The notes under the pieces are model-generated. The model did not search any database. It was not told the DNA's origin and saw only the letters and a list, made by a program, of their open reading frames with translations. Shown in pieces: positions 15,387-26,231 of a stretch of 64,000 bases of DNA (its first letter is position 1; each line of letters begins with the position of its first letter). Source of the stretch: Aeromicrobium massiliense JC14 (GTDB lineage: Bacteria; Actinomycetota; Actinomycetes; Propionibacteriales; Nocardioidaceae); NCBI RefSeq assembly GCF_000312105.1, contig NZ_HE978636.1, forward strand, positions 816,841 through 880,840, read 5' to 3'. The translations under genes were made by a program, and so were the position numbers.

Positions 15387-18300
15387 TCAGCGGACGGTGA
15401 CCCGCGTGACCCTCGACGTGCTCGCGCCGTAGCGCGTGTCGCCGGAGTAGACGACCTTGACCGAGGCCTTGCCCCGCTTGGACGCCTTCACCTTGGTCGT
15501 GACCTTGCCGGTGCTGCCCACGCGCAGGGTCTTGACGACCTTGTACGAGCGCGCCCCGGGGGCCTTGACGTAGACCTTCACCGTGCCGGTGGGGCTCACA
15601 CCGGCCGCCGCGCCGCCGACGCGCGCGGTCACCGTGAACGACCGGCCCCGCTTGACCCGCGAGGACGCCGAGACGGCCGCGCTGGTGGCCTTCCGGGTCA
15701 CCTTCAGCGCGGACGTCACGCTGCTCGGCTCGGTCGTGTCGCTGCCCGAGTAGCGGACGGTGACCTTGTACGAGCCCACGGCGAGCGTGCGCGGCAGCGT
15801 GAACCGCGCCGTGCCCGAGGTGCTCACCGGAGCGGTCACCTTCGCGCGTCCGGCCGTGACGGTGACCGTCCCGGCCTTGGCGCCGGAGACCGTGACCGTG
15901 CCGGACACCGCGGTGCCGAACACGGACGCCGACCGGCTGAGCCGCAGGGTGGTGGACGAGCCGTCACGGTTCAGCGTCAGCGCGACCGGAGCCGCGGCCG
16001 AGGACTGCGCCGTGGCGGTGCGGACGAATCGCGCACCGAGGCTGTGCGAGCCGGCCTTGAGACCCTTCAGCGCGAGCGTCGCCGTGCCACCGGTCACCGG
16101 GGCGGTGCCCAGCACGGTCGTGCCGTCGGTGAACTCCACCTGGCCGGCCACGTCGACACCGGTGACGGTGGCGGTCAGGGTGAGCGGCTGCCCGATCTTC
16201 GGCGCCGCCGGCGAGATCGCCAGCGTCGTCGTCGTCTCGTGCAGCACGTCCACGCTCGCGGCGGCGGTGCGGGCGAAGGCCTGGCCGACCGCCGTGAGGC
16301 GGCCCGTGCCGAGCTTCGCGTCGGCCGGGACGACGACGTCGGTCGCGACCGAGCCGTCGGCACCGGCGACCACGCGCCCGAGCAGCGTGCTGCCCAGGCT
16401 GACGGCCACCGACTCGCCGGCGCGGAAGCCGGACGCCGCGACCGAGGTCGTCTGGCCCGGGGCCGGCGTGGTGTCGCCCGCGGTCAGCTCCGTCACCGTG
16501 CGCGAGGCGGCTGCCTCGGCGCACGCGTCGCCGGGCACGCCCGACTCCGGCAGCGGGGTCACGGTGTTCGTGAGCCCGTCGTCCTCGCGGACGGTCTGCC
16601 ACGTGACCGCGTTGTCGGCCATGACGGCGCCGGCGGTGTTGATGACGCTGACCACGACCGCGGTGCCCGCGGTGGTGCTCGGGTTCTTGTCGCCCTGCAG
16701 CGAGCCGGTGACGACCTTGCACGTCTCGCCGGGGGCGAACGTCACCTTCTCCATGGCGGCACCGGCGCGCGACGTCGTCGACCCGAGGATCGAGACGTAG
16801 CCGGACGCCGTGCCCGACACGTCGCCGCGGCGCAGGATCGCCACGTCGGTCGTGCCCGGGCCGTTGCCCTCGTCGACCTGCGGGGCGAACACGTGCAGCG
16901 TCGGCTGCGTCCGCACGGTGGGCGTGCCCACCGACGAGCGCTCGAACGCCAGGTCGCTCAGGTACGCCGCGCCGGACGCCGTGGCGTCCAGGCCCGTCGC
17001 CGCCGTGAAGCGCACCTCGCGCACGTCGGTCAGGTCGACGCCCGCGGCCGCGACGTCCGCCAGCGGCACGTTCACCTGCTGCAGGACGATCTTCTTCAGC
17101 GTCGTGGAGCCGGTCGACGTCGGCATGCGCACCAGCGCCTGCGGGTTGAGCGCCGACACGAGCGCCGAGTACATCGCGCCCTCGCCGTCGACGACCGACA
17201 GCGTGAGGTCGGTGCCCGTGGTCACCGTCTCGTCCGCGGCGAGCTTCACCGAGAGCCGCTCGAACGCCGAGGCGTCACGGGCGGTCTTGGGGACGGTCGT
17301 GCGGATCTCGCCCGTGGCGGACGTCCACGTCAGGCGCGTCACCGGCGTGGCCGGGACGTTGCCGCCGTTGGTGGCCGGCGTCCAGTGCGGCACCTGCGCG
17401 GAGCCGATGGTCGCCGTCGTGCACGCGGGCAGGGCCTGCGGGATGGTGCGGCCGCCCATGCTGGCGCACGGGACGGCGGTCGCAGTGCCGAACTGACGCA
17501 CCGAGGAGGTCGCCGACTCGAACGACGCGACGGTCGCGCGGGCCGACGACGGAGCGGTGGTCACCGTGCGGACGTCCACCGGACCGAGCGACTCCGGCGT
17601 GGCGCCCGAGCCGTCGAACAGCGGCAGGAACTGCTTCTCGCCGCCCAGCGTCAGGCGGAACCAGCCGGCCATGTACGCCGTGCCCTGGTCGTACTGCTCC
17701 TGCGCGGTGAGCCGGATCGACGTGGCCTCGACCGTCGGGTCGGTGCCGCAGATCGCGTCGGTGCGGCGCGCCGTGCTGTTGCTCCAGTCGTCCGAGACGG
17801 CCGCCGGGAACAGGCCCGGCGTCCAGACCGTGTTGTAGAAGTTGTGGTTGGCGCCCATGACCCAGGTACCGGCGCGGAGCACGTCGTCGCCGAACGCGTA
17901 GCGCGAGTCGTCGAGCATGTGCTGGCCCTGCTGGTTGGAGACGTCGCCGTCGCAGTAGGGCAGGACGACGTTCATCGCCACGTCCGGCACCGTCATGCGG
18001 GCGAAGTCGACCGGCGCGAGCGGCAGGATCGTCTTGATGCCGAACGGCTTCTCCAGGCTCTGGTTGAGCGTGGTGGCCGAGGTGATGCCCTCGCCGCCGC
18101 GGCTGTGGCCCATGAGACCGATGTCGTCCAGGTCCCACTTGCCGACCAGGTCGGCGACGCTGACGTCACCGGTGAGCGCGTCGGCCAGGGTGACCTCGAG
18201 GTCGCCGCGGTTGGCGTCGACGAACGAGACGGGCTGGCCGGCGTTGGCCTTCTGCAGCATCGTCAGCGTGTCGAGGATCAGCTGGCCGCGGGCCTGGGCG

Positions 18301-19064
18301 CCGCGGTCGGGGGCGTACGTGTTGTCGCGCGCGTTGATGCCGTTGGCCGCGATCGAGATGACCGAGTAGCCGTGGCTGGCCAGCGCGCGCGCGGTGCCGT
18401 CGTAGCCGGCGTACGAGGGGATCGGCACCTGGCCGGCCGCGCAGGGCCAGGCCTGGCCGCTCGCGTTCGTGGTGGGGTTGTAGCACCACGAGTGACGGCC
18501 GTGCAGCAGCAGCACGGTCTTGTGCTCGCCGGCGGTGGTCGGGACGTAGACCTTGCCCTGCATCTCGCCGCGGTAGCCGCTGATGTTGGCCAGCGGGACG
18601 CTCAGCTGGCCGAAGTCGTACTCACCCTCCTCGAACGGCACGGTGCCGAGCGACGCCGGGTCGACGTCGAGCGCCTCGGCCGCCGCATCCGGCACCGCGG
18701 TGAGCGCCTTGCGGGCCCCCGCCCCGCCGGACTCCGCGGACCAGCCGGCCTCGATCTCGTCGGCGCGGACGACGGCGGGGTCGGAGGTGAACACGGTCAG
18801 CGAGCGGCGGTCGGCCGACTCGACGGCCAGCCCGATCGGCTCGCCGTCCGCGACCAGGGTCGGCGCGTCGTCGCGCACCTCCAGCGGCTCGTCCAGCTCG
18901 ACCGTGACCTCGTAGCCGCCGGCGACCTGGTTCACCACGTAGTTCGGGCCCTCGGCCACCGTGGCGTCGCCGGGGGCGGCGACGGCCGGGCCGGCGACGA
19001 GCACGAGGGGCAGGGCAGCGAGGGCCACGGCGACGTGGCGTCCTCGTCGTCTCAGGTAGGACAC
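15387..19064 (-). CDS. Large secreted alpha/beta-hydrolase with C-terminal Ig-like repeats
   Basis: 1,225 residues. Sec signal peptide (about 1-30, ending AGPAVAA). An alpha/beta-hydrolase domain holds the nucleophile Ser321 in GHSRGGEG. This is preceded by a VLLLHGRHSWC oxyanion strand and several cysteines that probably form disulphides. The second half is a chain of beta-rich domains, including bacterial Ig-like repeats of the type seen in cell-surface proteins (about 850-1225, Thr/Ser/Val/Lys-rich, ending in VTVR). It is probably an extracellular esterase or lipase-like enzyme bound to the envelope; substrate unknown. GTG 19064 follows GAGGAG. Confidence 0.75.
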   Translation of the reverse strand: MSYLRRRGRHVAVALAALPLVLVAGPAVAAPGDATVAEGPNYVVNQVAGGYEVTVELDEPLEVRDDAPTLVADGEPIGLAVESADRRSLTVFTSDPAVVRADEIEAGWSAESGGAGARKALTAVPDAAAEALDVDPASLGTVPFEEGEYDFGQLSVPLANISGYRGEMQGKVYVPTTAGEHKTVLLLHGRHSWCYNPTTNASGQAWPCAAGQVPIPSYAGYDGTARALASHGYSVISIAANGINARDNTYAPDRGAQARGQLILDTLTMLQKANAGQPVSFVDANRGDLEVTLADALTGDVSVADLVGKWDLDDIGLMGHSRGGEGITSATTLNQSLEKPFGIKTILPLAPVDFARMTVPDVAMNVVLPYCDGDVSNQQGQHMLDDSRYAFGDDVLRAGTWVMGANHNFYNTVWTPGLFPAAVSDDWSNSTARRTDAICGTDPTVEATSIRLTAQEQYDQGTAYMAGWFRLTLGGEKQFLPLFDGSGATPESLGPVDVRTVTTAPSSARATVASFESATSSVRQFGTATAVPCASMGGRTIPQALPACTTATIGSAQVPHWTPATNGGNVPATPVTRLTWTSATGEIRTTVPKTARDASAFERLSVKLAADETVTTGTDLTLSVVDGEGAMYSALVSALNPQALVRMPTSTGSTTLKKIVLQQVNVPLADVAAAGVDLTDVREVRFTAATGLDATASGAAYLSDLAFERSSVGTPTVRTQPTLHVFAPQVDEGNGPGTTDVAILRRGDVSGTASGYVSILGSTTSRAGAAMEKVTFAPGETCKVVTGSLQGDKNPSTTAGTAVVVSVINTAGAVMADNAVTWQTVREDDGLTNTVTPLPESGVPGDACAEAAASRTVTELTAGDTTPAPGQTTSVAASGFRAGESVAVSLGSTLLGRVVAGADGSVATDVVVPADAKLGTGRLTAVGQAFARTAAASVDVLHETTTTLAISPAAPKIGQPLTLTATVTGVDVAGQVEFTDGTTVLGTAPVTGGTATLALKGLKAGSHSLGARFVRTATAQSSAAAPVALTLNRDGSSTTLRLSRSASVFGTAVSGTVTVSGAKAGTVTVTAGRAKVTAPVSTSGTARFTLPRTLAVGSYKVTVRYSGSDTTEPSSVTSALKVTRKATSAAVSASSRVKRGRSFTVTARVGGAAAGVSPTGTVKVYVKAPGARSYKVVKTLRVGSTGKVTTKVKASKRGKASVKVVYSGDTRYGASTSRVTRVTVR

Positions 19065-19152
19065 GCGTTCTCCTCAGGGGGTCGTGCCGCCGGGGGGACT
19101 GGCGGCAGGACGACGCTAGGAACGCCACGCTTCGGGTCCAGGCACGCGAGCG

Positions 19153-19181
19153 AACAGTTCTGTTAAATGACACGGCGTCAT
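19153..19181. promoter_or_regulatory. Two adjacent inverted repeats in an AT-rich patch
   Basis: AACAG-tt-CTGTT (19153-19164) and ATGAC-acggc-GTCAT (19167-19181) lie 89-117 bp upstream of the secreted-hydrolase start. The low GC of this patch stands out from its surroundings. They may be operators for the hydrolase or for the divergent bkd operon; no regulator is encoded next to them. Confidence 0.45.
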
Positions 19182-19225
19182 GTTTCGGGCGGTCGCGCGG
19201 CCTGGTCTCGGGCCCGAGCGTCCGC

Positions 19226-19256
19226 TACGGTGCTGCCAGGACGTGACCTGGGTCAC
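19226..19256 (+). promoter_or_regulatory. bkd operon promoter with 14-bp palindromic operator
   Basis: TACGGT (19226-19231) is a candidate -10. GTGACC-TG-GGTCAC (19243-19256) is an inverted repeat with perfect 6-bp arms positioned just after the expected transcription start. This is typical for repression by a dimeric regulator. The regulator is not identified. Confidence 0.5.
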
Positions 19257-19351
19257 GCCCTGTGCGACGCCGGCGGCACCACCCCCGTTCGCCTCGTCGC
19301 ACCTGAGTACGCGGACCGGTGACCCCGGGCCGTCCGACGAAGGGCCAGCGC

Positions 19352-20476
19352 ATGACCGTACCCACGCAACCCCGCACCGACGTGCTCGCCGAGCACGACC
19401 TGGTACAGCTCCTGGCCCCGGACGGCCGCCGGCGCGAGCACCCCGACTACCGCTGGGACGGCGACGTCGCCACCGTGTGCGGCCTGTACCGCGACCTGTT
19501 CCTCGTCCGCCGCGTCGACACCGAGGCCCACGCCCTGCAGCGCCACGGTGAGCTCGGCCTGTGGGCCCCCTGCCTGGGCCAGGAGGCCGCGCAGGTCGGC
19601 GCCGGCCGCGCCCTGCAGAACCAGGACTTCGTCTTCCCGACCTACCGCGAGCACGGCCTGGCCTGGACCCGCGGCATCGACCCGGTCAAGCTGCTCGGCC
19701 TGTTCCGCGGCACCGAGCTCGGCGGCTGGGACCCCGCCGAGGTCGGCATGGCGCTGTACTCGATCGTCATCGGCGCGCAGGCGCTGCACGCCGTCGGCTA
19801 CGCGATGGGCCTTGGCCTGGACGACCAGGTCGGCCACGCTGACGCCGAGCGCGACAGCGCCGTGCTGGCCTGCTTCGGCGACGGCGCCACCAGCCAGGGC
19901 GACGTGAACGAGGCGTTCGTGTGGGCGGCCAGCTTCCACGCCCCGGTCGTCTTCCTGTGCCAGAACAACCAGTACGCGATCTCGGTGCCGCTGGAGCGCC
20001 AGACCCACGTGCCGCTCGCGCAGCGCGCCCAGGGGTTCGGCTTCCCCGGCGTCCGGGTCGACGGCAACGACGTGCTGGCCGTCCAGGCGGTCGTCTCGGC
20101 CGCGCTGCAGCGGGCCCGCAACGGCGAGGGCCCGACCCTCGTCGAGGCGGTCACCTACCGGGTCGGCCCGCACACCACGTCCGACGACCCCACGCGCTAC
20201 CGCGACCCGCAGGAGGTCGAGCACTGGAAGGAGCGCGACCCGCTGCTCCGCCTGCGCCGCCACCTGGAGGCCGAGGGCGTCGACGCCACGTTCTTCACCG
20301 ACCTCGACGCCGAGGCCGAGGCGCTCGGCCGGCACCTGCGCGAGGCGTGCAAGGCGCTGCCCGAGCCCGACCTGGCCGACATGTTCGACCGCGTCCACGC
20401 CGAGGGCACGCCCGAGCTGGCCGAGCAGAAGGCGGCCTACGTCGCCTACCGCAGCTCGTTCGAGGGAGGTCTCTGA
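19352..20476 (+). CDS. bkdA: 2-oxoacid dehydrogenase E1 alpha subunit (branched-chain type)
   Basis: 374 residues. The thiamine diphosphate motif is GDGATSQGDVNEAF...CQNNQYAIS. The phosphorylation-loop-like TYRVGPHTTSDDPTRYR and the FVFPTYREHGLAW segment are typical of E1 alpha. The overall pattern is closer to branched-chain 2-oxoacid or pyruvate E1 alpha of actinobacteria. It decarboxylates the 2-oxoacid and passes the acyl group to lipoyl-E2. ATG 19352 is chosen with AAGGG upstream. Its stop overlaps the E1 beta start by 1 nt. Confidence 0.88.
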   Translation: MTVPTQPRTDVLAEHDLVQLLAPDGRRREHPDYRWDGDVATVCGLYRDLFLVRRVDTEAHALQRHGELGLWAPCLGQEAAQVGAGRALQNQDFVFPTYREHGLAWTRGIDPVKLLGLFRGTELGGWDPAEVGMALYSIVIGAQALHAVGYAMGLGLDDQVGHADAERDSAVLACFGDGATSQGDVNEAFVWAASFHAPVVFLCQNNQYAISVPLERQTHVPLAQRAQGFGFPGVRVDGNDVLAVQAVVSAALQRARNGEGPTLVEAVTYRVGPHTTSDDPTRYRDPQEVEHWKERDPLLRLRRHLEAEGVDATFFTDLDAEAEALGRHLREACKALPEPDLADMFDRVHAEGTPELAEQKAAYVAYRSSFEGGL

Positions 20477-21441
20477 TGAAGACCAGCATCGCCAAGGCGA
20501 TCAACGCCGGCCTGCGGGCCGCGATGGACACCGACCCTCACGTGCTGGTCATGGGCGAGGACGTCGGCCGGCTCGGCGGCGTCTTCCGCGTCACCGACGG
20601 CCTGCAGAAGGACTTCGGCGACGGGCGGGTCATCGACACCCCGCTGGGTGAGTCCGGCATCGTCGGCGCCGCGGTCGGCCTGGCCATGCGCGGCTTCCGG
20701 CCGGTCGTGGAGATCCAGTTCGACGGCTTCGTCTACCCCGCCTACGACCAGATCGTCAGCCAGGTCGCCAAGCTGCACGCCCGCAGCAGCGGCCTGGTGA
20801 AGATGCCGATGGTCATCCGCATCCCGTTCGGCGGCGGCATCGGTGCGGTCGAGCACCACTCCGAGAGCCCCGAGGGACAGTTCATCCTCACCGCCGGGCT
20901 CAAGGTGGTCTCGCCGTCCAACGCCCACGACGCCTACTGGATGATCCAGCAGGCGATCGCCAGCGACGACCCGGTCGTGTTCATGGAGCCGAAGCGGCGC
21001 TACTGGGAGAACGGTGAGGTCGGCGACGAGGACCTGCCGCTGCACGCCTCGCGGGTCGTCCGCGAGGGCGCGGACGCGACGCTCCTGGCCTACGGGCCCA
21101 TGGTGCGCACCTGCCTGGACGCTGCCGAGGCCGCGCAGGCCGAGGGGCGCGAGCTGGAGGTCGTCGACCTGCGCACGCTCTCGCCGCTCGACCTGACGCC
21201 CGTGCACGAGTCGGTGCGCCGCACGGGCCGCGCCATCGTCGTCCACGAGGCGGCGCGCACCCTCGGCCTCGGCGCCGAGATCGCCGCCCGGGTGCAGGAG
21301 GAGTGCTTCTACTCGCTCGAGGCCCCCGTGCTGCGCGTGACCGGCTACGACCTGCCCTACCCGCCCAGCCGGGTCGAGGACGAGTTCCTGCCCGACCTCG
21401 ACCGCGTCCTGGACGCCGTCGACCGCTCGCTGGCGTTCTGA
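20476..21441 (+). CDS. bkdB: 2-oxoacid dehydrogenase E1 beta subunit
   Basis: 321 residues. It carries the pattern MGEDVGRLGGVFRVT, the DTPLGESGIVGAAVGLAMRG segment and EIQFDGFVYPAYDQI of E1 beta transketolase-like subunits. It forms an alpha2beta2 tetramer with the upstream product. ATG 20476 is in TGATG with the E1 alpha stop and has GGGAGGT upstream. The next gene starts 10 bp later. Confidence 0.9.
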   Translation: MKTSIAKAINAGLRAAMDTDPHVLVMGEDVGRLGGVFRVTDGLQKDFGDGRVIDTPLGESGIVGAAVGLAMRGFRPVVEIQFDGFVYPAYDQIVSQVAKLHARSSGLVKMPMVIRIPFGGGIGAVEHHSESPEGQFILTAGLKVVSPSNAHDAYWMIQQAIASDDPVVFMEPKRRYWENGEVGDEDLPLHASRVVREGADATLLAYGPMVRTCLDAAEAAQAEGRELEVVDLRTLSPLDLTPVHESVRRTGRAIVVHEAARTLGLGAEIAARVQEECFYSLEAPVLRVTGYDLPYPPSRVEDEFLPDLDRVLDAVDRSLAF

Positions 21442-21451
21442 GGAGACCTGC

Positions 21452-22756
21452 ATGGACGTGTTCAACCTGCCCGACGTCGGCGAGGGCCTGACCGAGGCCG
21501 AGATCGTCACCTGGCACGTGCAACCCGGTGACGTGGTCGAGGTCAACCAGCCGATCGTCGACATCGAGACGGCCAAGTCCGTCGTCGAGCTGCCCAGCCC
21601 GTTCGCGGGCACGGTCGGCGCGCTGCTCGTCCCCGAGGGCGAGACGGTGCCGGTCGGCACCCCGATCGTCCGCTTCGGCGACGAGGCCGCGACCGAGCCC
21701 GAGCCCGAGGTCCCGGTCCCGGAGCCGGTCGAGGCGGCGCCGGTCGAAGCGGAGCGATCCGAGGCGGAGCCCGCCGAGGAGGCCGAGGAGCCCGCCGCAC
21801 CCAAGCGCGAGCCCGTGCTCGTCGGCTACGGACCCAAGGTGCCTGGCGCGAACGTCCGCCGGCCCCGCCACGTGTCCTCGGTCGACACCGAGAAGGTGGC
21901 CCAGAAGCCGGCGCCGAAGGTGCTGGCCAAGCCGCCGGTGCGCAAGCTTGCGCGCGACCTGGACGTCGACCTGGCCACCGTGCCGCACGACGGCGAAGTG
22001 GTCACCCGCGAGGACGTCGAGGCGTCCGCCCGCCCGCAGGCGTCCGCCCCGGCGGCGGGCACGGCCACCACGGTGCGCGGGGTGCGCAAGGCCACCGCCG
22101 ACGCGATGGTGCACTCGGCGTTCACCGCGCCGCACGTCACCACCTGGGTCGACACCGACGTCACCGCCACCGTCGAGCTGGTCGAGCGGCTGCGCCGCGA
22201 CCGCGCCTACGACGGCGTGCGGGTCACGCCGCTGCTGCTCGTGGCCAAGGCGGTCACCCTGGCGCTGCGGCGTCACCCCGGCCTGAACTCGTCGTGGCGC
22301 GACACGGCCGACGGGGCCGAGATCGTCCAGCACGAGGGGGTGCACCTGGGCATCGCCGCGGCCACCGACCGCGGGCTGCTGGTGCCGGTCGTGCGCGACG
22401 CCGAGCGGCTCGACGGTCCCGGCCTGGCCGGCGCCATCGGCGACGTCGTGGAGCTGGCCCGCTCGGGCAAGGCCCAGCCGGCCGACCTGTCGGGCGGGAC
22501 GTTCTCGATCACCAACATCGGCGTGTTCGGCATCGACGGCGGCACGCCGATCCTGCCGCCGGGCCAGACCGGCATCCTCGCGACCGGCCGCATCACGAAG
22601 CGGCCGTGGGTCGTCGGCGACGACGTCGTCGCGCGGCACGTCATGACGCTCGCGCTGACCTTCGACCACCGCGTGGTCGACGGGCAGCAGGGCGCCGGGC
22701 TGCTGGCCGACGTCGCGGGCCTGCTCCACGACCCGGGGGCCGCGCTCACGTACTGA
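21452..22756 (+). CDS. bkdC: Dihydrolipoamide acyltransferase E2, one lipoyl domain
   Basis: 434 residues. The single N-terminal lipoyl domain has the modified Lys42 in IETAKSVVELP. A Pro/Glu/Ala linker follows (about 80-130), then a peripheral-subunit-binding domain around VRKLARDLDVDLATV. The acyltransferase domain ends with the catalytic LTFDHRVVDGQQGAG. It completes the E1 alpha-E1 beta-E2 operon. No E3 (lipoamide dehydrogenase) gene is in the window, so E3 must be supplied from elsewhere. Confidence 0.9.
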   Translation: MDVFNLPDVGEGLTEAEIVTWHVQPGDVVEVNQPIVDIETAKSVVELPSPFAGTVGALLVPEGETVPVGTPIVRFGDEAATEPEPEVPVPEPVEAAPVEAERSEAEPAEEAEEPAAPKREPVLVGYGPKVPGANVRRPRHVSSVDTEKVAQKPAPKVLAKPPVRKLARDLDVDLATVPHDGEVVTREDVEASARPQASAPAAGTATTVRGVRKATADAMVHSAFTAPHVTTWVDTDVTATVELVERLRRDRAYDGVRVTPLLLVAKAVTLALRRHPGLNSSWRDTADGAEIVQHEGVHLGIAAATDRGLLVPVVRDAERLDGPGLAGAIGDVVELARSGKAQPADLSGGTFSITNIGVFGIDGGTPILPPGQTGILATGRITKRPWVVGDDVVARHVMTLALTFDHRVVDGQQGAGLLADVAGLLHDPGAALTY

Positions 22757-22798
22757 GCCGGTGGGGTGCGCCGTCGCGCCGGTTCCTACGATGGTCGG

Positions 22799-24100
22799 GT
22801 GAGGCAACCGTCGTCCAGGAACAGCTCGACGGCGTACCTCGTCTGGTCCGTCGGCCTGTCGGTCTACTTCCTGGCCGTCTTCCACCGCTCGTCGCTGGCG
22901 GTCGCCGGCCTGGCCGCCGCCGAGCGGTTCGACATCACCGCCGCCCAGCTGTCGACGTTCACGATGCTCCAGCTGGTCGTCTACGCCGGCATGCAGATCC
23001 CCGTCGGGCTGCTCATCGACCGCTTCGGCGCCCGGTCGGTCATGGTCACCGGCACCGCGATCATGGCGCTGGCCCAGGGCGGCTTCGCGCTCGCCGAGTC
23101 GTACCCGACCGCCCTGGTGGCCCGGGTCTGCGTCGGCCTGGGCGACGCGATGACCTTCACGGCCGTGCTGCGGCAGGTCAACGAGTGGTTCACGCCGCGG
23201 CGCATCCCGGTGATCACCCAGCTGACCGGCGTCGTGGGCCAGACCGGCGCGCTGGTCGCGGCACTGCCGATGACCTGGGCGCTGTCGCACCTGGGCTGGT
23301 CGACGGCGTACGGGGTGGCCGCCGTGCTCGGCATCGTCATGACGGTGGTCGCGGCGGTCGTCCTGCACGACACCCCGGAGGTGCGCACGCTGCGCGGCCC
23401 GCGCCTGTCGTGGACGGTCGTGCGCGACGGGATCACCGGCTCGTGGGCCCACCCCGGCACCCGCACCGGCTTCTGGGTGCACTTCACCACGCAGTTCAGC
23501 GGCACGGCGCTGTCGATGCTGTGGGGCTACCCGTTCCTGGTGCGGGCCGAGCACCTGAGCGAGACGACCGCGGGTGTGCTGCTGACCGTCATGGTGCTGG
23601 CGACGATCTCGGCCGGGCCGGTCGTCGGCTCCGTCGTGGCGCGGCACCCCTGGTACCGCTCGACGATCGCGATGGGCGTCGCCTTCGCGATCGCGGCGTC
23701 CTGGACGGTCGTGCTCGCCTGGCCCGGCGACGCGCCGCTGTGGCTGCTGGTCGTGCTGGTGGTCATGGCCGGCCTCGGCGGCCCGGCGTCCATGATCGGC
23801 TTCGACCTCGGCCGCTCGTCCAACCCCTCCGAGCGGCTCTCGACCGCAACGGGGATCATCAACCAGGGCGGCTTCCTGGCCAGCCTGCTGCTCGTGGTGG
23901 CCATCGGCGTCGTGCTCGACTGGCGGACGCCGGGGGCCAGCACGGCCTACACGCCCGAGGCGTTCCGCTGGGCGATGTCGTGCCAGTACGTGCTGTGGGC
24001 GCTGGGGATCACGATGATCTGGCGCAACCGGCGCCGCGCCCGGGCCCTGCTGCTGGCGCAGGACCCGGACGCGAAGCGGCACATGACCGGGCTGGGCTAG
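22799..24100 (+). CDS. MFS transporter, 433 aa
   Basis: Twelve predicted membrane helices. The loop 2-3 motif GLLIDRFGARSVMVTG is the MFS motif A (G-x-x-x-D-R-x-G-R-R type). Substrate not assigned. GTG 22799 is preferred over an upstream GTG because TACGAT (22787-22792) ends 6 nt before it and there is no Shine-Dalgarno. It is probably transcribed independently of bkdABC. Confidence 0.83.
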   Translation: MRQPSSRNSSTAYLVWSVGLSVYFLAVFHRSSLAVAGLAAAERFDITAAQLSTFTMLQLVVYAGMQIPVGLLIDRFGARSVMVTGTAIMALAQGGFALAESYPTALVARVCVGLGDAMTFTAVLRQVNEWFTPRRIPVITQLTGVVGQTGALVAALPMTWALSHLGWSTAYGVAAVLGIVMTVVAAVVLHDTPEVRTLRGPRLSWTVVRDGITGSWAHPGTRTGFWVHFTTQFSGTALSMLWGYPFLVRAEHLSETTAGVLLTVMVLATISAGPVVGSVVARHPWYRSTIAMGVAFAIAASWTVVLAWPGDAPLWLLVVLVVMAGLGGPASMIGFDLGRSSNPSERLSTATGIINQGGFLASLLLVVAIGVVLDWRTPGASTAYTPEAFRWAMSCQYVLWALGITMIWRNRRRARALLLAQDPDAKRHMTGLG

Positions 24101-24101
24101 C

Positions 24102-25626
<1,525 letters not shown>

Positions 25627-25634
25627 GCCCCACG

Positions 25635-25674
25635 ACGACGAAGGGACCCCGCTGGTGCGGGGTCCCTTCGTCGT
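25635..25674. terminator. 18-bp perfect hairpin shared by tetR and GNAT gene
   Basis: Arms 25635-25652 and 25657-25674 with loop TGGT. The outer arm ACGACGAAGGG matches that of the pepD terminator. It lies between convergent genes. Confidence 0.88.
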
Positions 25675-25690
25675 GCGTGCGCGGTGCCGG

Positions 25691-26173
25691 TCAGGCGGCG
25701 GGGCGCACCATCATGATGTTGGTCGGGCCGTCCTCGGTCAGCTCGCCGACCTTGCGGAAGCCGCGGCCGTCGTGGAACGCCAGCGACCCCTCGTTGTGGT
25801 CGTAGACCTCCAGCGCGATGGGCAGGTCGCCCTCGATCGCGTCGTAGAGCTTCGAGGCGACGCCCTTGCGGCGGTGGTCGGCCGACACGACGATGCGGTC
25901 GAGGTAGACGTAGTCCTCGAGCCGGTCCTCGAACCAGCGGTAGCGGCTGGAGTCGTAGGGCGCGTCGGTCGGCAGCGTGATGACGAAGCCGGCGATGTCG
26001 CCGTCGTCCTCCATCACGAGGGCCTGGTGGGCCATGTCGACGAGGGCCGCCGCACTGTCGAGGTCGAGCGGCCCGACGCCCTCCAGGGCGTCCTGGTTGA
26101 GCTCGACGATCGTGCCGAGATCGGCGTCGGTGATCGGACGGATGGTCGTGGTCTCTGTCATGACTGGGCTCAT
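25691..26173 (-). CDS. GNAT acetyltransferase, 160 aa
   Basis: The acetyl-CoA loop motif is LDRIVVSADHRRKGVASKLYDAIE, with the V-shaped strand ALEVYDHNEGSLAFHDGRGF. An internal ATG at 26161 is an alternative start; neither has a Shine-Dalgarno. The target amine is unknown. Convergent with tetR across the shared hairpin. Confidence 0.8.
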   Translation of the reverse strand: MSPVMTETTTIRPITDADLGTIVELNQDALEGVGPLDLDSAAALVDMAHQALVMEDDGDIAGFVITLPTDAPYDSSRYRWFEDRLEDYVYLDRIVVSADHRRKGVASKLYDAIEGDLPIALEVYDHNEGSLAFHDGRGFRKVGELTEDGPTNIMMVRPAA

Positions 26174-26231
26174 CGTTCGCCTACGTTATGTCACATTCCG
26201 GCGGTACGCGAGTCGAGCGGCCCGCGCCGGC

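Noticed and set aside
15180..19166. A 1,328-residue plus-strand frame across the secreted hydrolase
   Set aside because: Antisense shadow, Arg/Gly/His-rich, no signal or domains. The minus strand has a signal peptide and an alpha/beta-hydrolase domain.
20476..22756. Pyruvate dehydrogenase rather than branched-chain enzyme
   Set aside because: Not excluded outright; the E1 alpha/E1 beta/E2 operon with one lipoyl domain fits the branched-chain type better, since most actinobacteria use a single-chain AceE for pyruvate. The bkd labels are therefore tentative.
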